A stretch of 64,000 bases of DNA from UBA721 sp002705165 (GTDB lineage Bacteria; Planctomycetota; Planctomycetia; Pirellulales; Pirellulaceae). Of this stretch, positions 30,487 through 38,875 are shown piece after piece. The stretch lies in the NCBI GenBank assembly GCA_045565995.1, contig JBJLEF010000002.1:62001-126000 (forward strand), written 5' to 3'. How positions within the stretch are numbered: position 1 is the stretch's first letter; the number at the start of each line of letters is the position of its first letter. Both the position numbers and the translations under genes were made by a program. The notes below the pieces were generated by a model. That model was not told the origin of the DNA. It did not search any database and saw nothing but the letters and a program-made list of their open reading frames with translations.

Positions 30487-30979
30487 AGCCCGACTTATAG
30501 CGAGATGCGAGACTTTTCATCTGGAAAGCCATATTTTCCGGTGTACGAAAGATGCTAGGGCCACGTGTTGGTCGAGTCAGCTTCGTTTTGCCGTCAGGGG
30601 ACAGTAGACAAAAAACCGTATTCGGCAATGTCCCGTCAGTTACCCCAAGCAATTGTTCCATATACTTGTACTCACTCTCACTTTCATAAGTAAGCAACCG
30701 AATACAGACCCAATCACGCGATGCTTCCACAACAGGTTCCTGAACTAGGAACCGACTGGTTGAACCAGTAAACCCAGGTCACCAAATACCTGGAACGCCT
30801 AGGCACGCAGGTGCCCCGGAGACTAAAAAGACCGGCCGATTGGTTTGCTTAGCCAATGCGAGACCTTTTTCAAGGTTGGCATGCCAGACAATCCGAACCG
30901 CAGGGCTCTCTTCAGCTTCTATTTGAGTCGCTCCCGCCAATAGTGACAGAAGAGGTATTAAACACATCCCGAATCTCAT
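30449..30979 (-). CDS. N-terminal segment of thioredoxin-like protein with in-frame TGA (possible selenoprotein, codon 67)
   Basis: From ATG 30979 the frame encodes a signal peptide (MRFGMCLIPLLSLLAGATQIEAE) and a thioredoxin-like segment 'NLEKGLALAKQTNRPVFLVSGAPACLGVPGIW', then TGA at 30779-30781 (codon 67), then 'PGFTGSTSRFLVQEPVVEASRDWVCIRLLTYESE' and on to about residue 163, where a +1 shift is needed to continue in 29980-30486. Both sides of the TGA look like one protein: an envelope thioredoxin-like fold with a C-x7-U pattern rather than U-x-x-C. Two hairpins follow the TGA. The TGA could be selenocysteine, but with the nearby frameshift a decaying gene or poor sequence must be considered. 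It lies 75 bases after a TlpA-like thioredoxin gene on the same strand. Confidence 0.6.
30735..30769 (-). promoter_or_regulatory. two consecutive hairpins after TGA 30779-30781
   Basis: On the minus strand ACTGGT-TCA-ACCAGT (30755-30769) is followed one base later by GGTTCC-TAGTTCA-GGAACC (30735-30753). The second has a seven-base loop with a G 34 bases after the TGA, within the usual range for bacterial SECIS elements. The first has no G in its loop. Confidence 0.45.
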
Positions 30980-31054
30980 CTACTTTTCACTCCGAATAAG
31001 TATTTTCGAAAGCCCTGTTGTTATTAAACCAAATTCAAGGCAAATAGTTTCGCT

Positions 31055-32074
31055 TCATTTAGCTTGGTGTCGAAGCAAGGCCTTCGCTTCATCCAATACA
31101 GCCTGACCTCGCAAATTGACGGATCGGACTATACCCTCTTTATCAACTAGTAGATTGGCCGGAATACTGTGAATATTGAATACGCCGGCGAGTTGATTAT
31201 CCCATTTTTTTCCATCGTAGAAATGGGACCAATCCATATCTCTAGCGTCGATCATCCGATCATAACTTTCCTGATCTTCATCAAGGCTTATCGAGAGTAT
31301 TTCGAAACCCTCCTTACCAAGTTGGGCCTGAGCCTTTTGAAGGTAAGGCAATTCAGCAAGGCAGGGCGCACACCAGGTTGCCCAGAAATCTATGAACACG
31401 ACTTTACCTTTTAGACTCCGATCACTGAGCTTTTTTCCCGTTCGGTGATCCTGCACCTTAAATGCGCGTACCGGCTTACCTACCATGCGAATGATATCAA
31501 AATGACTTTGCAAACGGGGCAGCAATCTCTGCTTGCCCGCCGCCTGCATCTTTACCTCAACAACTTCCATAAAAAACAATGCCTGTTCCTGCTTCCCCGT
31601 CCGTGAGTAAGCATAGGCTAGCTCACGCCCATACATTTCAGGACGGTCCGGGTAATCTTTTTCCAAAGCCTGCAGCAAGGGCAACGCTTTGGCCGCCTGT
31701 CCACTGAACAAATAAGCTGCTCCCTGACGCAAACGGGAAATCCTGGCAAAGCGGCCAGCGGGGTACCGTTTTATATATTCGGCGTAGGCCGCAGACGCCT
31801 GACCATATCGATGGAGGCTCCAGATCGTATGGGCTCTGAGGTAAAGAACCTTCTCATGCTCTATGCCTGATTTATATTGTTCCAGGAATTTTTCCAAGAC
31901 TTGAAGGTTTACGCCATTATAGCGTGCAAACATCAGATTCCCTGTTTCCCGTATTTCCAATTTGGAAACAATGGTTCGATAGGCTTCCTGGGCCGACGGA
32001 GCAACGGTGTTTGCCCCTAAAAGGGCCAAAGCAATCACGACCAGCAACCATGCCTGCTTGAATGAATTTGACAT
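31055..32074 (-). CDS. TlpA-like thioredoxin with N-terminal helical/TPR-like repeats
   Basis: The 339-residue product begins with a signal peptide (MSNSFKQAWLLVVIALALLGANTVA). Residues about 40-195 form TPR-like helices ('QYKSGIEHEKVLYLRAHTIW', 'GQASAAYAEYIKRYPAGRFARISRL', 'GRELAYAYSRTGKQEQALFFMEVVE'). Residues about 205-339 are a TlpA/ResA-type thioredoxin domain with active site C235-A-P-C238 in 'FIDFWATWCAPCLAELPYLQKA' and 'FNIHSIPANLLVDKEGIVRSVNLRG'. The enzyme should catalyse thiol-disulfide exchange outside the cytoplasm, for example keeping CxxCH cysteines reduced for haem attachment, which fits a region rich in exported CxxCH proteins (inference). It precedes the TGA-containing gene and GDPD on the same strand. 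Confidence 0.9.
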   Translation of the reverse strand: MSNSFKQAWLLVVIALALLGANTVAPSAQEAYRTIVSKLEIRETGNLMFARYNGVNLQVLEKFLEQYKSGIEHEKVLYLRAHTIWSLHRYGQASAAYAEYIKRYPAGRFARISRLRQGAAYLFSGQAAKALPLLQALEKDYPDRPEMYGRELAYAYSRTGKQEQALFFMEVVEVKMQAAGKQRLLPRLQSHFDIIRMVGKPVRAFKVQDHRTGKKLSDRSLKGKVVFIDFWATWCAPCLAELPYLQKAQAQLGKEGFEILSISLDEDQESYDRMIDARDMDWSHFYDGKKWDNQLAGVFNIHSIPANLLVDKEGIVRSVNLRGQAVLDEAKALLRHQAK

Positions 32075-32193
32075 ATCCTTTGTCCCTCTTAGCTATTTGA
32101 TACCGTATTTATTTTAGCGAGTCTTGATTTCAGTTCGGACTGGATTGGGATAATTATTTCGCAGGTTCGGAAGATGGTTGTTAAAATTAACCT

Positions 32194-35100
32194 ATGAACC
32201 GTCTTCTTATTATCGTGATTACATTTTTGTCCTTCGACACCTGTCACTCGGACGAAACTCCGAAAATGGGCCCACTGGTATTCGAGTCAGCCATCCTGCC
32301 GATACTCCAAGCCCGCTGTTTGTCGTGTCATCAGGGAGAGAAAGCTAAAGCCGGGCTCGATCTTAGTCGTAAAGGCGGCATTGTTTTGGGCGGCAAAAGT
32401 GGCCCTGCGATTCGCATCTCGGCGGCAGAAAGCAGTTTACTCTTTGATGTGGTCAGTTCGGGTAAGATGCCTCTTCAAGGTGCCAAGCTGACAAAAGAAG
32501 AAATCGGCATTATTCGCACCTGGATTAACGATGGCGCTGTGGCCAATGATAATGAAGTCCTAGCTTCCAAGAATTCAGAGGGGCATTACGACGAATTCGA
32601 TCTCGACTACTGGTCCTTCTACCCACCTAAGTTGCCACCACTACCTAACATTAAAAGATCGAACCTCGCCGCGAACGCGATCGACTATTTCTTGCTTGCG
32701 AAGCTGGAAGAGAACGGATTATCTTATTCACCGACAGCGACTCGTATTACCCTTATCCGCAGACTTTCGTTTGACCTACACGGCCTTCCTCCTACTGCGG
32801 AACAAATTGAGGATTTTATTCAGGACGACCGCCCAGATGCATACGAACGTCTAGTCGACCAATTCCTGGCCAGTCCCAAATATGGCGAACGATGGGGACG
32901 ACACTGGCTGGACATTGCAGGATACAGTGACTCAGCCGGCGTTTTATCAGCCGATCAGGACAGACAATTAATTTGGCGTTATCGCGATTACGTCATTCGG
33001 GCATTGAATGCCGATAAACCATACGATGAATTCGTTCGCCAGCAATTAGCCGGTGATGAACTCTCAAACTACTACAACGAGTTCCATACAGCAGACCGTC
33101 TTTCTGCTGAAAGTATTGAGTCACTAGATGCAACGGGATTCCTGAGAACGGGTCCCGACTCAAGCCGTCCGGATTTCAACACGATCAAAAACGTCAACGG
33201 GTTTTACTACTACCCCACCATTGATGCTCAGGTTTCGATCATGACGTCAAGCTTAATGGGGCTGACACTTAAATGTGCCAAATGCCACAACCACAAATTC
33301 GACCCGTTAAGTCAGAAGGAATATTACCAACTGCAATCGATCCTCATGACGGTCTATAGTCCGGACAATTGGATTCCGTTTGCCGACAGGACTTTACTTT
33401 TGGCCAGCAACAAACAAGTAGACGCGAAAGCGGCGCGTGACGCTGAAGTCGACAAAGCCATTAAGGCGCTCAATGACAAATTGGCCGTCGAAACAGAATC
33501 CGGAAAAAAGGAATTGTTTGACATCCGACTTAAGGGAGTCGACGGCCAAATCCGTGAGGACGTCAAACTTGCCTTTGCAAAGAACACTACCGAACGCTCG
33601 GAAATCGAAACCTTTTTAGTGTCCAGGTATGCCGAACATCTAACGCCAACGGCAGACAAGCTTCAGGCAGAGTTGGCCGCAACACTGAGCCACTTCAAAC
33701 AACGGCTCGACGAAACAAACGCTGAGATAGCCAGGCTTAACAGGACGCGGCACGTCTACGACAGCACCTATGCAGCGTATGACGTGGACGCCGACCCACA
33801 CACTCCATTATTACTGCGGGGCGATGCTCAAACTCCGGGCCAACTTGTCAGACCAGGCGTGCCTCAGATGCTTAGAACAAACACCTCTTTTGAATCGGAT
33901 ATTGAATGGGCTTCGGAACACACCTCCGGCAGGAGAACACAATTTGCAGCCTGGCTCACGCAGGCACGCCACCCACTTACGTCACGAGTCATCGCCAACA
34001 GACTGTGGTTCCACCACTTCGGTGAAGGCATTGTCTCTACGCTTGAAGACTTCGGTTGGGCAGGTGAAAACCCAATTCACAAATCACTACTGGACTGGAT
34101 GGCCGTTGAATTAGAAGACAACAACTGGAGCTTAAAGCACCTCCACAAAACAATTCTGACATCCCGAGCCTACCAACAGTCTTCCAACCGGGAGACAGCT
34201 ATTGCTGAACTGGCCGAACCGTCTGATCCTCAAAACAGGTTGCTGTGGAGACAGAACTTCAAACGCCTCGAAGCCGAGTCACTTCGTGACTCATTACTCT
34301 TCATTGCTGGTGCATTGGATTCAAATATGTACGGATTCCCGGTCAGCATCCAAACTCTATCCAGCGGTGAAGTTGTGGTGGGTTCCGGTAGTTTTCCCCA
34401 ACGCCGAAGCATCTATGTAAGAAATAAAAGGTCGGCGCCCGTTTCCATTCTCCAGTTGTTTGACCAGCCGGACATTGAAACCAACTGCATCCGTCGAAGC
34501 CAATCTACTGTACCACTTCAGGCGCTTTCACTTATGAACAGCGACGTCGCTAATCTTTCGGCGGAAGCCTTTGCACAAGAACTCCTGAACGAGGGCGACC
34601 ATGATCTTGTCTCCAGAGCAGTTACGACTGCCTACGGGCGTCAACCGCAAGCCGACGAACAGGCGTTGCTTCAAGAGTTTCTTGAAAGTCAAATCAAATC
34701 ATATTCTTCCAGAACCGGATCTCCCGACGCATGGTCTTATGGAACCGGAAATATAAATCAAGCCGCCCCGGAAAAGACCGAATTCAAACCCTTCGCGCAC
34801 TTCGAGAACAAACAATGGCAATTAGGTCCTGGTTACCCTTACATGGGCAGCATGTGGGAAGGCCTGAATGCCACAAGTGGACATCCAGGTGGGGACATGG
34901 GAGTCATACTTCGCTGGACCTCAGACTCCGCTCAGAAGATCAGAGTCAACGGCATGGTAAACCATGGCTCCCCTGCGGGCGACGGGATACGCGTTACCGC
35001 CATCAGTAATCGCAAAGGGCAACTAGCCCAGTGGGTGATCGCCCATGGTCGTCAGGAATTTGAAATACCTCCAGTAGACGCCGAAGAGGGAGAACAGATA

Positions 35101-35331
35101 TTATTTGTCAACGACAATAATGGAACTCTGCGATCAGACAATTTCGACTGGCAGTGGCAAGTCACCGAACTGCAATCCGACGACTCCATTGGCAGGGTCT
35201 GGGATAGCGTGCTAGGGTTCCACGGACCTCTCGAGGATGGAGTCCCAGTAAACGCATCTATCCTTAAGCAAGCATTGGCCGATTTATGTCACGTACTACT
35301 TTCCAGCAACGAATTCAGTTACATCGACTAG
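32194..35331 (+). CDS. PSD1 protein: PSCyt1, DUF1549, DUF1553 with a C-terminal inserted module
   Basis: The product has 1045 residues with a short signal peptide (MNRLLIIVITFLSFDTCHSDE). PSCyt1 holds CLSCH in 'ARCLSCHQGEKAKAGLDLS' and 'GKMPLQGAKLT'. DUF1549 follows ('KYGERWGRHWLDIAGYSDSAG') with 'CAKCHNHKFDPLSQKEYY', then a coiled-coil-like region (about 400-520) and DUF1553 ('SRVIANRLWFHHFGEGIVSTLEDFG', 'RRSIYVRNKRSAPVSILQLFDQPD'). Near the C-terminus, residues about 865-985 are an insert ('FAHFENKQWQLGPGYPYMG', 'DMGVILRWTSDSAQKIRVNG', 'DNFDWQWQVTEL') resembling beta-sandwich lectin modules. The closing 'LCHVLLSSNEFSYID' is standard for the family. A DUF1501 gene follows after 19 bases. It is divergent from the TlpA-like gene, with a shared 119-base promoter region. 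Confidence 0.9.
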   Translation: MNRLLIIVITFLSFDTCHSDETPKMGPLVFESAILPILQARCLSCHQGEKAKAGLDLSRKGGIVLGGKSGPAIRISAAESSLLFDVVSSGKMPLQGAKLTKEEIGIIRTWINDGAVANDNEVLASKNSEGHYDEFDLDYWSFYPPKLPPLPNIKRSNLAANAIDYFLLAKLEENGLSYSPTATRITLIRRLSFDLHGLPPTAEQIEDFIQDDRPDAYERLVDQFLASPKYGERWGRHWLDIAGYSDSAGVLSADQDRQLIWRYRDYVIRALNADKPYDEFVRQQLAGDELSNYYNEFHTADRLSAESIESLDATGFLRTGPDSSRPDFNTIKNVNGFYYYPTIDAQVSIMTSSLMGLTLKCAKCHNHKFDPLSQKEYYQLQSILMTVYSPDNWIPFADRTLLLASNKQVDAKAARDAEVDKAIKALNDKLAVETESGKKELFDIRLKGVDGQIREDVKLAFAKNTTERSEIETFLVSRYAEHLTPTADKLQAELAATLSHFKQRLDETNAEIARLNRTRHVYDSTYAAYDVDADPHTPLLLRGDAQTPGQLVRPGVPQMLRTNTSFESDIEWASEHTSGRRTQFAAWLTQARHPLTSRVIANRLWFHHFGEGIVSTLEDFGWAGENPIHKSLLDWMAVELEDNNWSLKHLHKTILTSRAYQQSSNRETAIAELAEPSDPQNRLLWRQNFKRLEAESLRDSLLFIAGALDSNMYGFPVSIQTLSSGEVVVGSGSFPQRRSIYVRNKRSAPVSILQLFDQPDIETNCIRRSQSTVPLQALSLMNSDVANLSAEAFAQELLNEGDHDLVSRAVTTAYGRQPQADEQALLQEFLESQIKSYSSRTGSPDAWSYGTGNINQAAPEKTEFKPFAHFENKQWQLGPGYPYMGSMWEGLNATSGHPGGDMGVILRWTSDSAQKIRVNGMVNHGSPAGDGIRVTAISNRKGQLAQWVIAHGRQEFEIPPVDAEEGEQILFVNDNNGTLRSDNFDWQWQVTELQSDDSIGRVWDSVLGFHGPLEDGVPVNASILKQALADLCHVLLSSNEFSYID

Positions 35332-35350
35332 GAAGCACAGAATACCACTC

Positions 35351-36787
35351 ATGATGAATCTGACAACTCGTGAACATTACGAAATCTCACGACGACAAAC
35401 CTTAAAACAATTAGGAGCCGGTCTTGGAGGAGCGATTCTTTCCACACTTCTAAATGAAGACGCAAATGCGGAACCACGCATTCACAACCTGACGCCCCGT
35501 GCCCCCACCCATGAACCCAAAGCCAAGGCAATCATTCAGCTGTTTATGCATGGTGGCCCCAGTCAGGTAGACCTTTTAGATCCTAAGCCGCTATTAAACA
35601 AGCACGCCGGAGAGGCACCTCCCGAATCCGTAGCTGATGATGAGCAACGCACCAAGTATTTATTGGGTACGCCATTCACATTCCGCAAACACGGGGAAGC
35701 AGGCATTGAGTTCTCAGATCAACTGCCATCGATTGCCAAACATGCGGATAAAATCGCCGTCATCCGCTCTATGTACGGTGAACATCGAAACCATGAACAT
35801 TCAATCTGGTTAGCACAGACCGGCCTAATCATCCCGGGTCGCCCCACGCTTGGTTCGTGGGCCGCGTACGGACTGGGAACCGTCAATCAAAACCTTCCTG
35901 CTTATGTTGCCCTGCCAGACCCACAAGGTCCAAGCACGGACGGCGCACGCAATTGGTCAAGCGGATGGCTCCCCCCCGTCTATCAAGGCACTGCCTTTCG
36001 AAGTGAGGGGGCACCTATCCTTAACTTACATCCCTCCAAATCACTTCTGGGCAATACACGTGAACGCAAGCTGAATCTACTACGTTCTCTGAACAAACAA
36101 CATCGAGAACGGCACCCCGATGAAATGGAACTGGATGCTCGCATTAACAATCTTGAGTTGGCGGCAAGAATGCAGTTAACCGCCACTGATGCGATCGACA
36201 TCTCTCGCGAATCAGCCACCACGCACGAAGCATACGGGCTTAACAATCCTGTCACGCAGTCTTATGGGAAACGTTGCCTGATGGCTCGACGTCTGGTCGA
36301 ACGTGGTGTCCGGTTCGTCCAAATCATGATGAAAAGTCAACCCTGGGACACCCATACTTCCAATGTAGAAAACACCAAAAAATGCTGTCTGGAAACGGAC
36401 GGTCCTGTGGGAGCTCTATTAACTGACCTTCAACAACGGGGGCTTCTTGATAGCACGCTCGTTCTCTGGGGCGGCGAGTTCGGACGTACTCCGGGTGCCG
36501 AGCTTCGGGGGAACGCAGCGAAAGGAACGGAAGGACGAGATCACCACCCATACGGATTCAGTGTTTGGATGGCGGGAGGCGGCATCAAAGGCGGCCAAAC
36601 CTACGGCGCAACTGACGACTTTGGTTATCGCAGTGTTGACAAAAGAACAAAATACTCTGACTACCATGCTACGGTATTACATCAATTAGGACTAAATCAC
36701 GAAGAGTTGGTTTATGAACACAACGGCCGTAACGAACGACTTATTGATGTTTACGATGCCCATGTTATCAAAGAACTGATTGCTTAA
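35351..36787 (+). CDS. DUF1501 family protein, Tat-exported, PSD1 partner
   Basis: The 478-residue product begins MMNLTTREHYEISRRQTLKQLGAGLGGAILS, with a twin-arginine signal about ten residues in. The second ATG at 35354 is equally possible. DUF1501 hallmarks are 'QLFMHGGPSQVDLLDPKPLLN', 'YGKRCLMARRLVERGVRFVQIM', 'LWGGEFGRTPGAE', 'GRDHHPYGFSVWMAGGGIKGG' and 'LHQLGLNHEELVYEHNGRNERLIDVYDAHV'. It is the GRDHHP subtype found next to PSD1 genes. The stop codon overlaps the sequence leading into the PQQ-like propeller gene, whose likely start is 36855. Confidence 0.92.
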   Translation: MMNLTTREHYEISRRQTLKQLGAGLGGAILSTLLNEDANAEPRIHNLTPRAPTHEPKAKAIIQLFMHGGPSQVDLLDPKPLLNKHAGEAPPESVADDEQRTKYLLGTPFTFRKHGEAGIEFSDQLPSIAKHADKIAVIRSMYGEHRNHEHSIWLAQTGLIIPGRPTLGSWAAYGLGTVNQNLPAYVALPDPQGPSTDGARNWSSGWLPPVYQGTAFRSEGAPILNLHPSKSLLGNTRERKLNLLRSLNKQHRERHPDEMELDARINNLELAARMQLTATDAIDISRESATTHEAYGLNNPVTQSYGKRCLMARRLVERGVRFVQIMMKSQPWDTHTSNVENTKKCCLETDGPVGALLTDLQQRGLLDSTLVLWGGEFGRTPGAELRGNAAKGTEGRDHHPYGFSVWMAGGGIKGGQTYGATDDFGYRSVDKRTKYSDYHATVLHQLGLNHEELVYEHNGRNERLIDVYDAHVIKELIA

Positions 36788-36854
36788 CTTCTCTCTTCAT
36801 CCGACTGTCAGTGACTTACCCCTGCGATCACTCCTCAGAAAAAGGATTTCCTTC

Positions 36855-38768
36855 GTGGATTTATACAAGCTATTTACTCTTTTACTCTTTTCACTCACAA
36901 CCTTTTCCGCCTCTGCCGAACACAATTGGCCGATGGCTGGTGGACCGGGCGGGGACTGGACGGTAACTGGCCCTCAGCCGCCCCTCAATTTCAGTGTCCG
37001 GCAAACACAGAACATTCTCTGGAAAACAAGTTTGCCCGAAGGCGGTCAAAGTGGAATCGCTATTCATGACGAACGGGCTTTCCTGTCAATCATGAAACCC
37101 TGGACCCCAAAGTATAATCCCGATGAATTGAAAGCTCAGTTGGCTGGTATCACCCAACAAAAAAACCAAATCCAAAACACCGTCGACAGAGAGATCCTGG
37201 AGGTTGACACTGGCTTTGCAACTCTCGATTCTCTTTACAAAAGCCACGATAAGCAAATCGACGAACTCATCACCATTCGGACCAACATGCTCCTGGCCGA
37301 AGATCCAAAGCAAAATGTCATCAAGCTAAGAGACCGAGTACGTCGTTTCCACCCGAAGGTCAGAGAACTTGAGGCGAAGCAACGACAATTAAGCAGCCAG
37401 ATGGATCGAGTACGCATTAGTTATTCAAAAGATTTCGCTGCAATCCAAAAAACGAAATCTGATGTCGAGAGTAAGATCCGGGAACTACCTTCCTTGAAAG
37501 GCACGGATATCGTTGCCTACTGTCTGGATGCTAACACCGGAGAAATACGATGGAGCGTCCCCTTAACGGGGTCTGTCGAAGGTCCTTATAATTATGGTTT
37601 TAGCGACTCCAGTTCTCCCACGCCTATAACCGACGGCAAGCACGTCTGGTTCGTCAACGCTAGTGGCTCGATGGGATGTTGGACCGTCGATGGTGAAATG
37701 ATCTGGCATAGGAAATGGACTCCGTCAGCCAAAGCCCCGTTTAACAAACAATACGAACCTATCCTGACTGGCAATTGGATCCTGAATGTGGAACCGCTAC
37801 CACGCCATGACCCCAGAAAGCGTCAGGAAGGAGAACGCAGTTGGAACTACTTACGAGCCATCGACAAACTGACGGGTGAAACAGCATGGATCGCCGAAGA
37901 CGCCATTACTCATTACAACACCCCGATTCTTGGCACCTTAGATGGTAAGCCGTATATCCTGCAGGGCAGAGGAGGGCCTCACGAGGTGCCGGAGAGACCG
38001 AACGGTCTAAGCCTTACGAAGCTTTTCGGCGACAAACCTGGGCAAGCGGTGTGGCACTGGGACCCACAGGAAGAGGTGCCATTTGGTGCCTTGGCGAATC
38101 AACACTGGGACGAACGCCATGCGTATTGGCTGAAAACCGGACAACTCAAACTCGCCGTACTGGATTCAAAAACGGGAAATCAGCTACACGAACATGATTT
38201 ATTCAGTGATGCCACAACGACCTTGTGGAACAAAATCGCGGGAAAATACGAAACGCAACAGGAACAGGTTATCCGAGGTGTCATTGACCTGCGACACACG
38301 AACATTGTCGCCGGCGGACATTTCTATTTCCTAATTCGCGACCGATGGCAAGTCGCCCGAGTGAATATCGAAACCGGCAAGACCGAGTATCTGGAATTAC
38401 CGAGTCAGATTGACCCTGCCGCCCGTGAATCGGAAGCATGGACATTTGCTGAAGTGCAACCAAACAACACTCGTAATTCACGAGGATACGATGTGGCGCA
38501 GGATCCACGTATCAAGCTTGGTGGATTTACAAAATCATTTCTTGGTGCCCCGACGGTGGTCAACGATCGAATCTACTTCACCTCCATGACGGGACTGGTC
38601 TATGTTCTGGATGCAAATGCCAAAACATTGGATCGTTCGGCTATTCTGGCTGTCAATGACCTGGGACCCGTCGGCGAAACCTGGACGGTCAATTCAATCA
38701 CCTATGCCAACGGGCGGCTTTATCACCGCACCATGAAAGAAGTGATTTGCATCAGTAAATCACGCTGA
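36855..38768 (+). CDS. PQQ-like beta-propeller protein with coiled-coil insertion, exported
   Basis: GTG 36855 is preferred because AAGGA lies eight bases upstream and it starts a signal peptide (MDLYKLFTLLLFSLTTFSASAE); an ATG at 36780 would add 25 residues. The 637-residue product opens with propeller motifs ('WPMAGGPGGDWTVTG', 'NILWKTSLPEGGQSG'), then a highly charged coiled coil at about residues 70-200 ('LKAQLAGITQQKNQIQ', 'LRDRVRRFHPKVRELEAKQRQLSSQMDR'), then PQQ-enzyme-type repeats ('VAYCLDANTGEIRWSVPLTG', 'LRAIDKLTGETAWIAEDA', 'GLVYVLDANAKTLDRSAIL'). No cofactor-binding signature of a true PQQ dehydrogenase is obvious, so a scaffold or binding role is likelier. Confidence 0.8.
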   Translation: MDLYKLFTLLLFSLTTFSASAEHNWPMAGGPGGDWTVTGPQPPLNFSVRQTQNILWKTSLPEGGQSGIAIHDERAFLSIMKPWTPKYNPDELKAQLAGITQQKNQIQNTVDREILEVDTGFATLDSLYKSHDKQIDELITIRTNMLLAEDPKQNVIKLRDRVRRFHPKVRELEAKQRQLSSQMDRVRISYSKDFAAIQKTKSDVESKIRELPSLKGTDIVAYCLDANTGEIRWSVPLTGSVEGPYNYGFSDSSSPTPITDGKHVWFVNASGSMGCWTVDGEMIWHRKWTPSAKAPFNKQYEPILTGNWILNVEPLPRHDPRKRQEGERSWNYLRAIDKLTGETAWIAEDAITHYNTPILGTLDGKPYILQGRGGPHEVPERPNGLSLTKLFGDKPGQAVWHWDPQEEVPFGALANQHWDERHAYWLKTGQLKLAVLDSKTGNQLHEHDLFSDATTTLWNKIAGKYETQQEQVIRGVIDLRHTNIVAGGHFYFLIRDRWQVARVNIETGKTEYLELPSQIDPAARESEAWTFAEVQPNNTRNSRGYDVAQDPRIKLGGFTKSFLGAPTVVNDRIYFTSMTGLVYVLDANAKTLDRSAILAVNDLGPVGETWTVNSITYANGRLYHRTMKEVICISKSR

Positions 38769-38875
38769 TCATTCCCGGACGTCAAAATCAGGTGTGGGCT
38801 TGTTTGCGGACCTCAAAAAGACGACATTAAATAACTACATAACAAACCGGTTTGAAAGAGGAAGTGACGGACACT

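Noticed and set aside
15046..30979. Genome-wide reassignment of TGA to an amino acid as the explanation of the three interrupted genes
   Set aside because: TGA ends several intact genes here, for example at 4642-4644 and 38766-38768, and tryptophan is encoded by TGG throughout.
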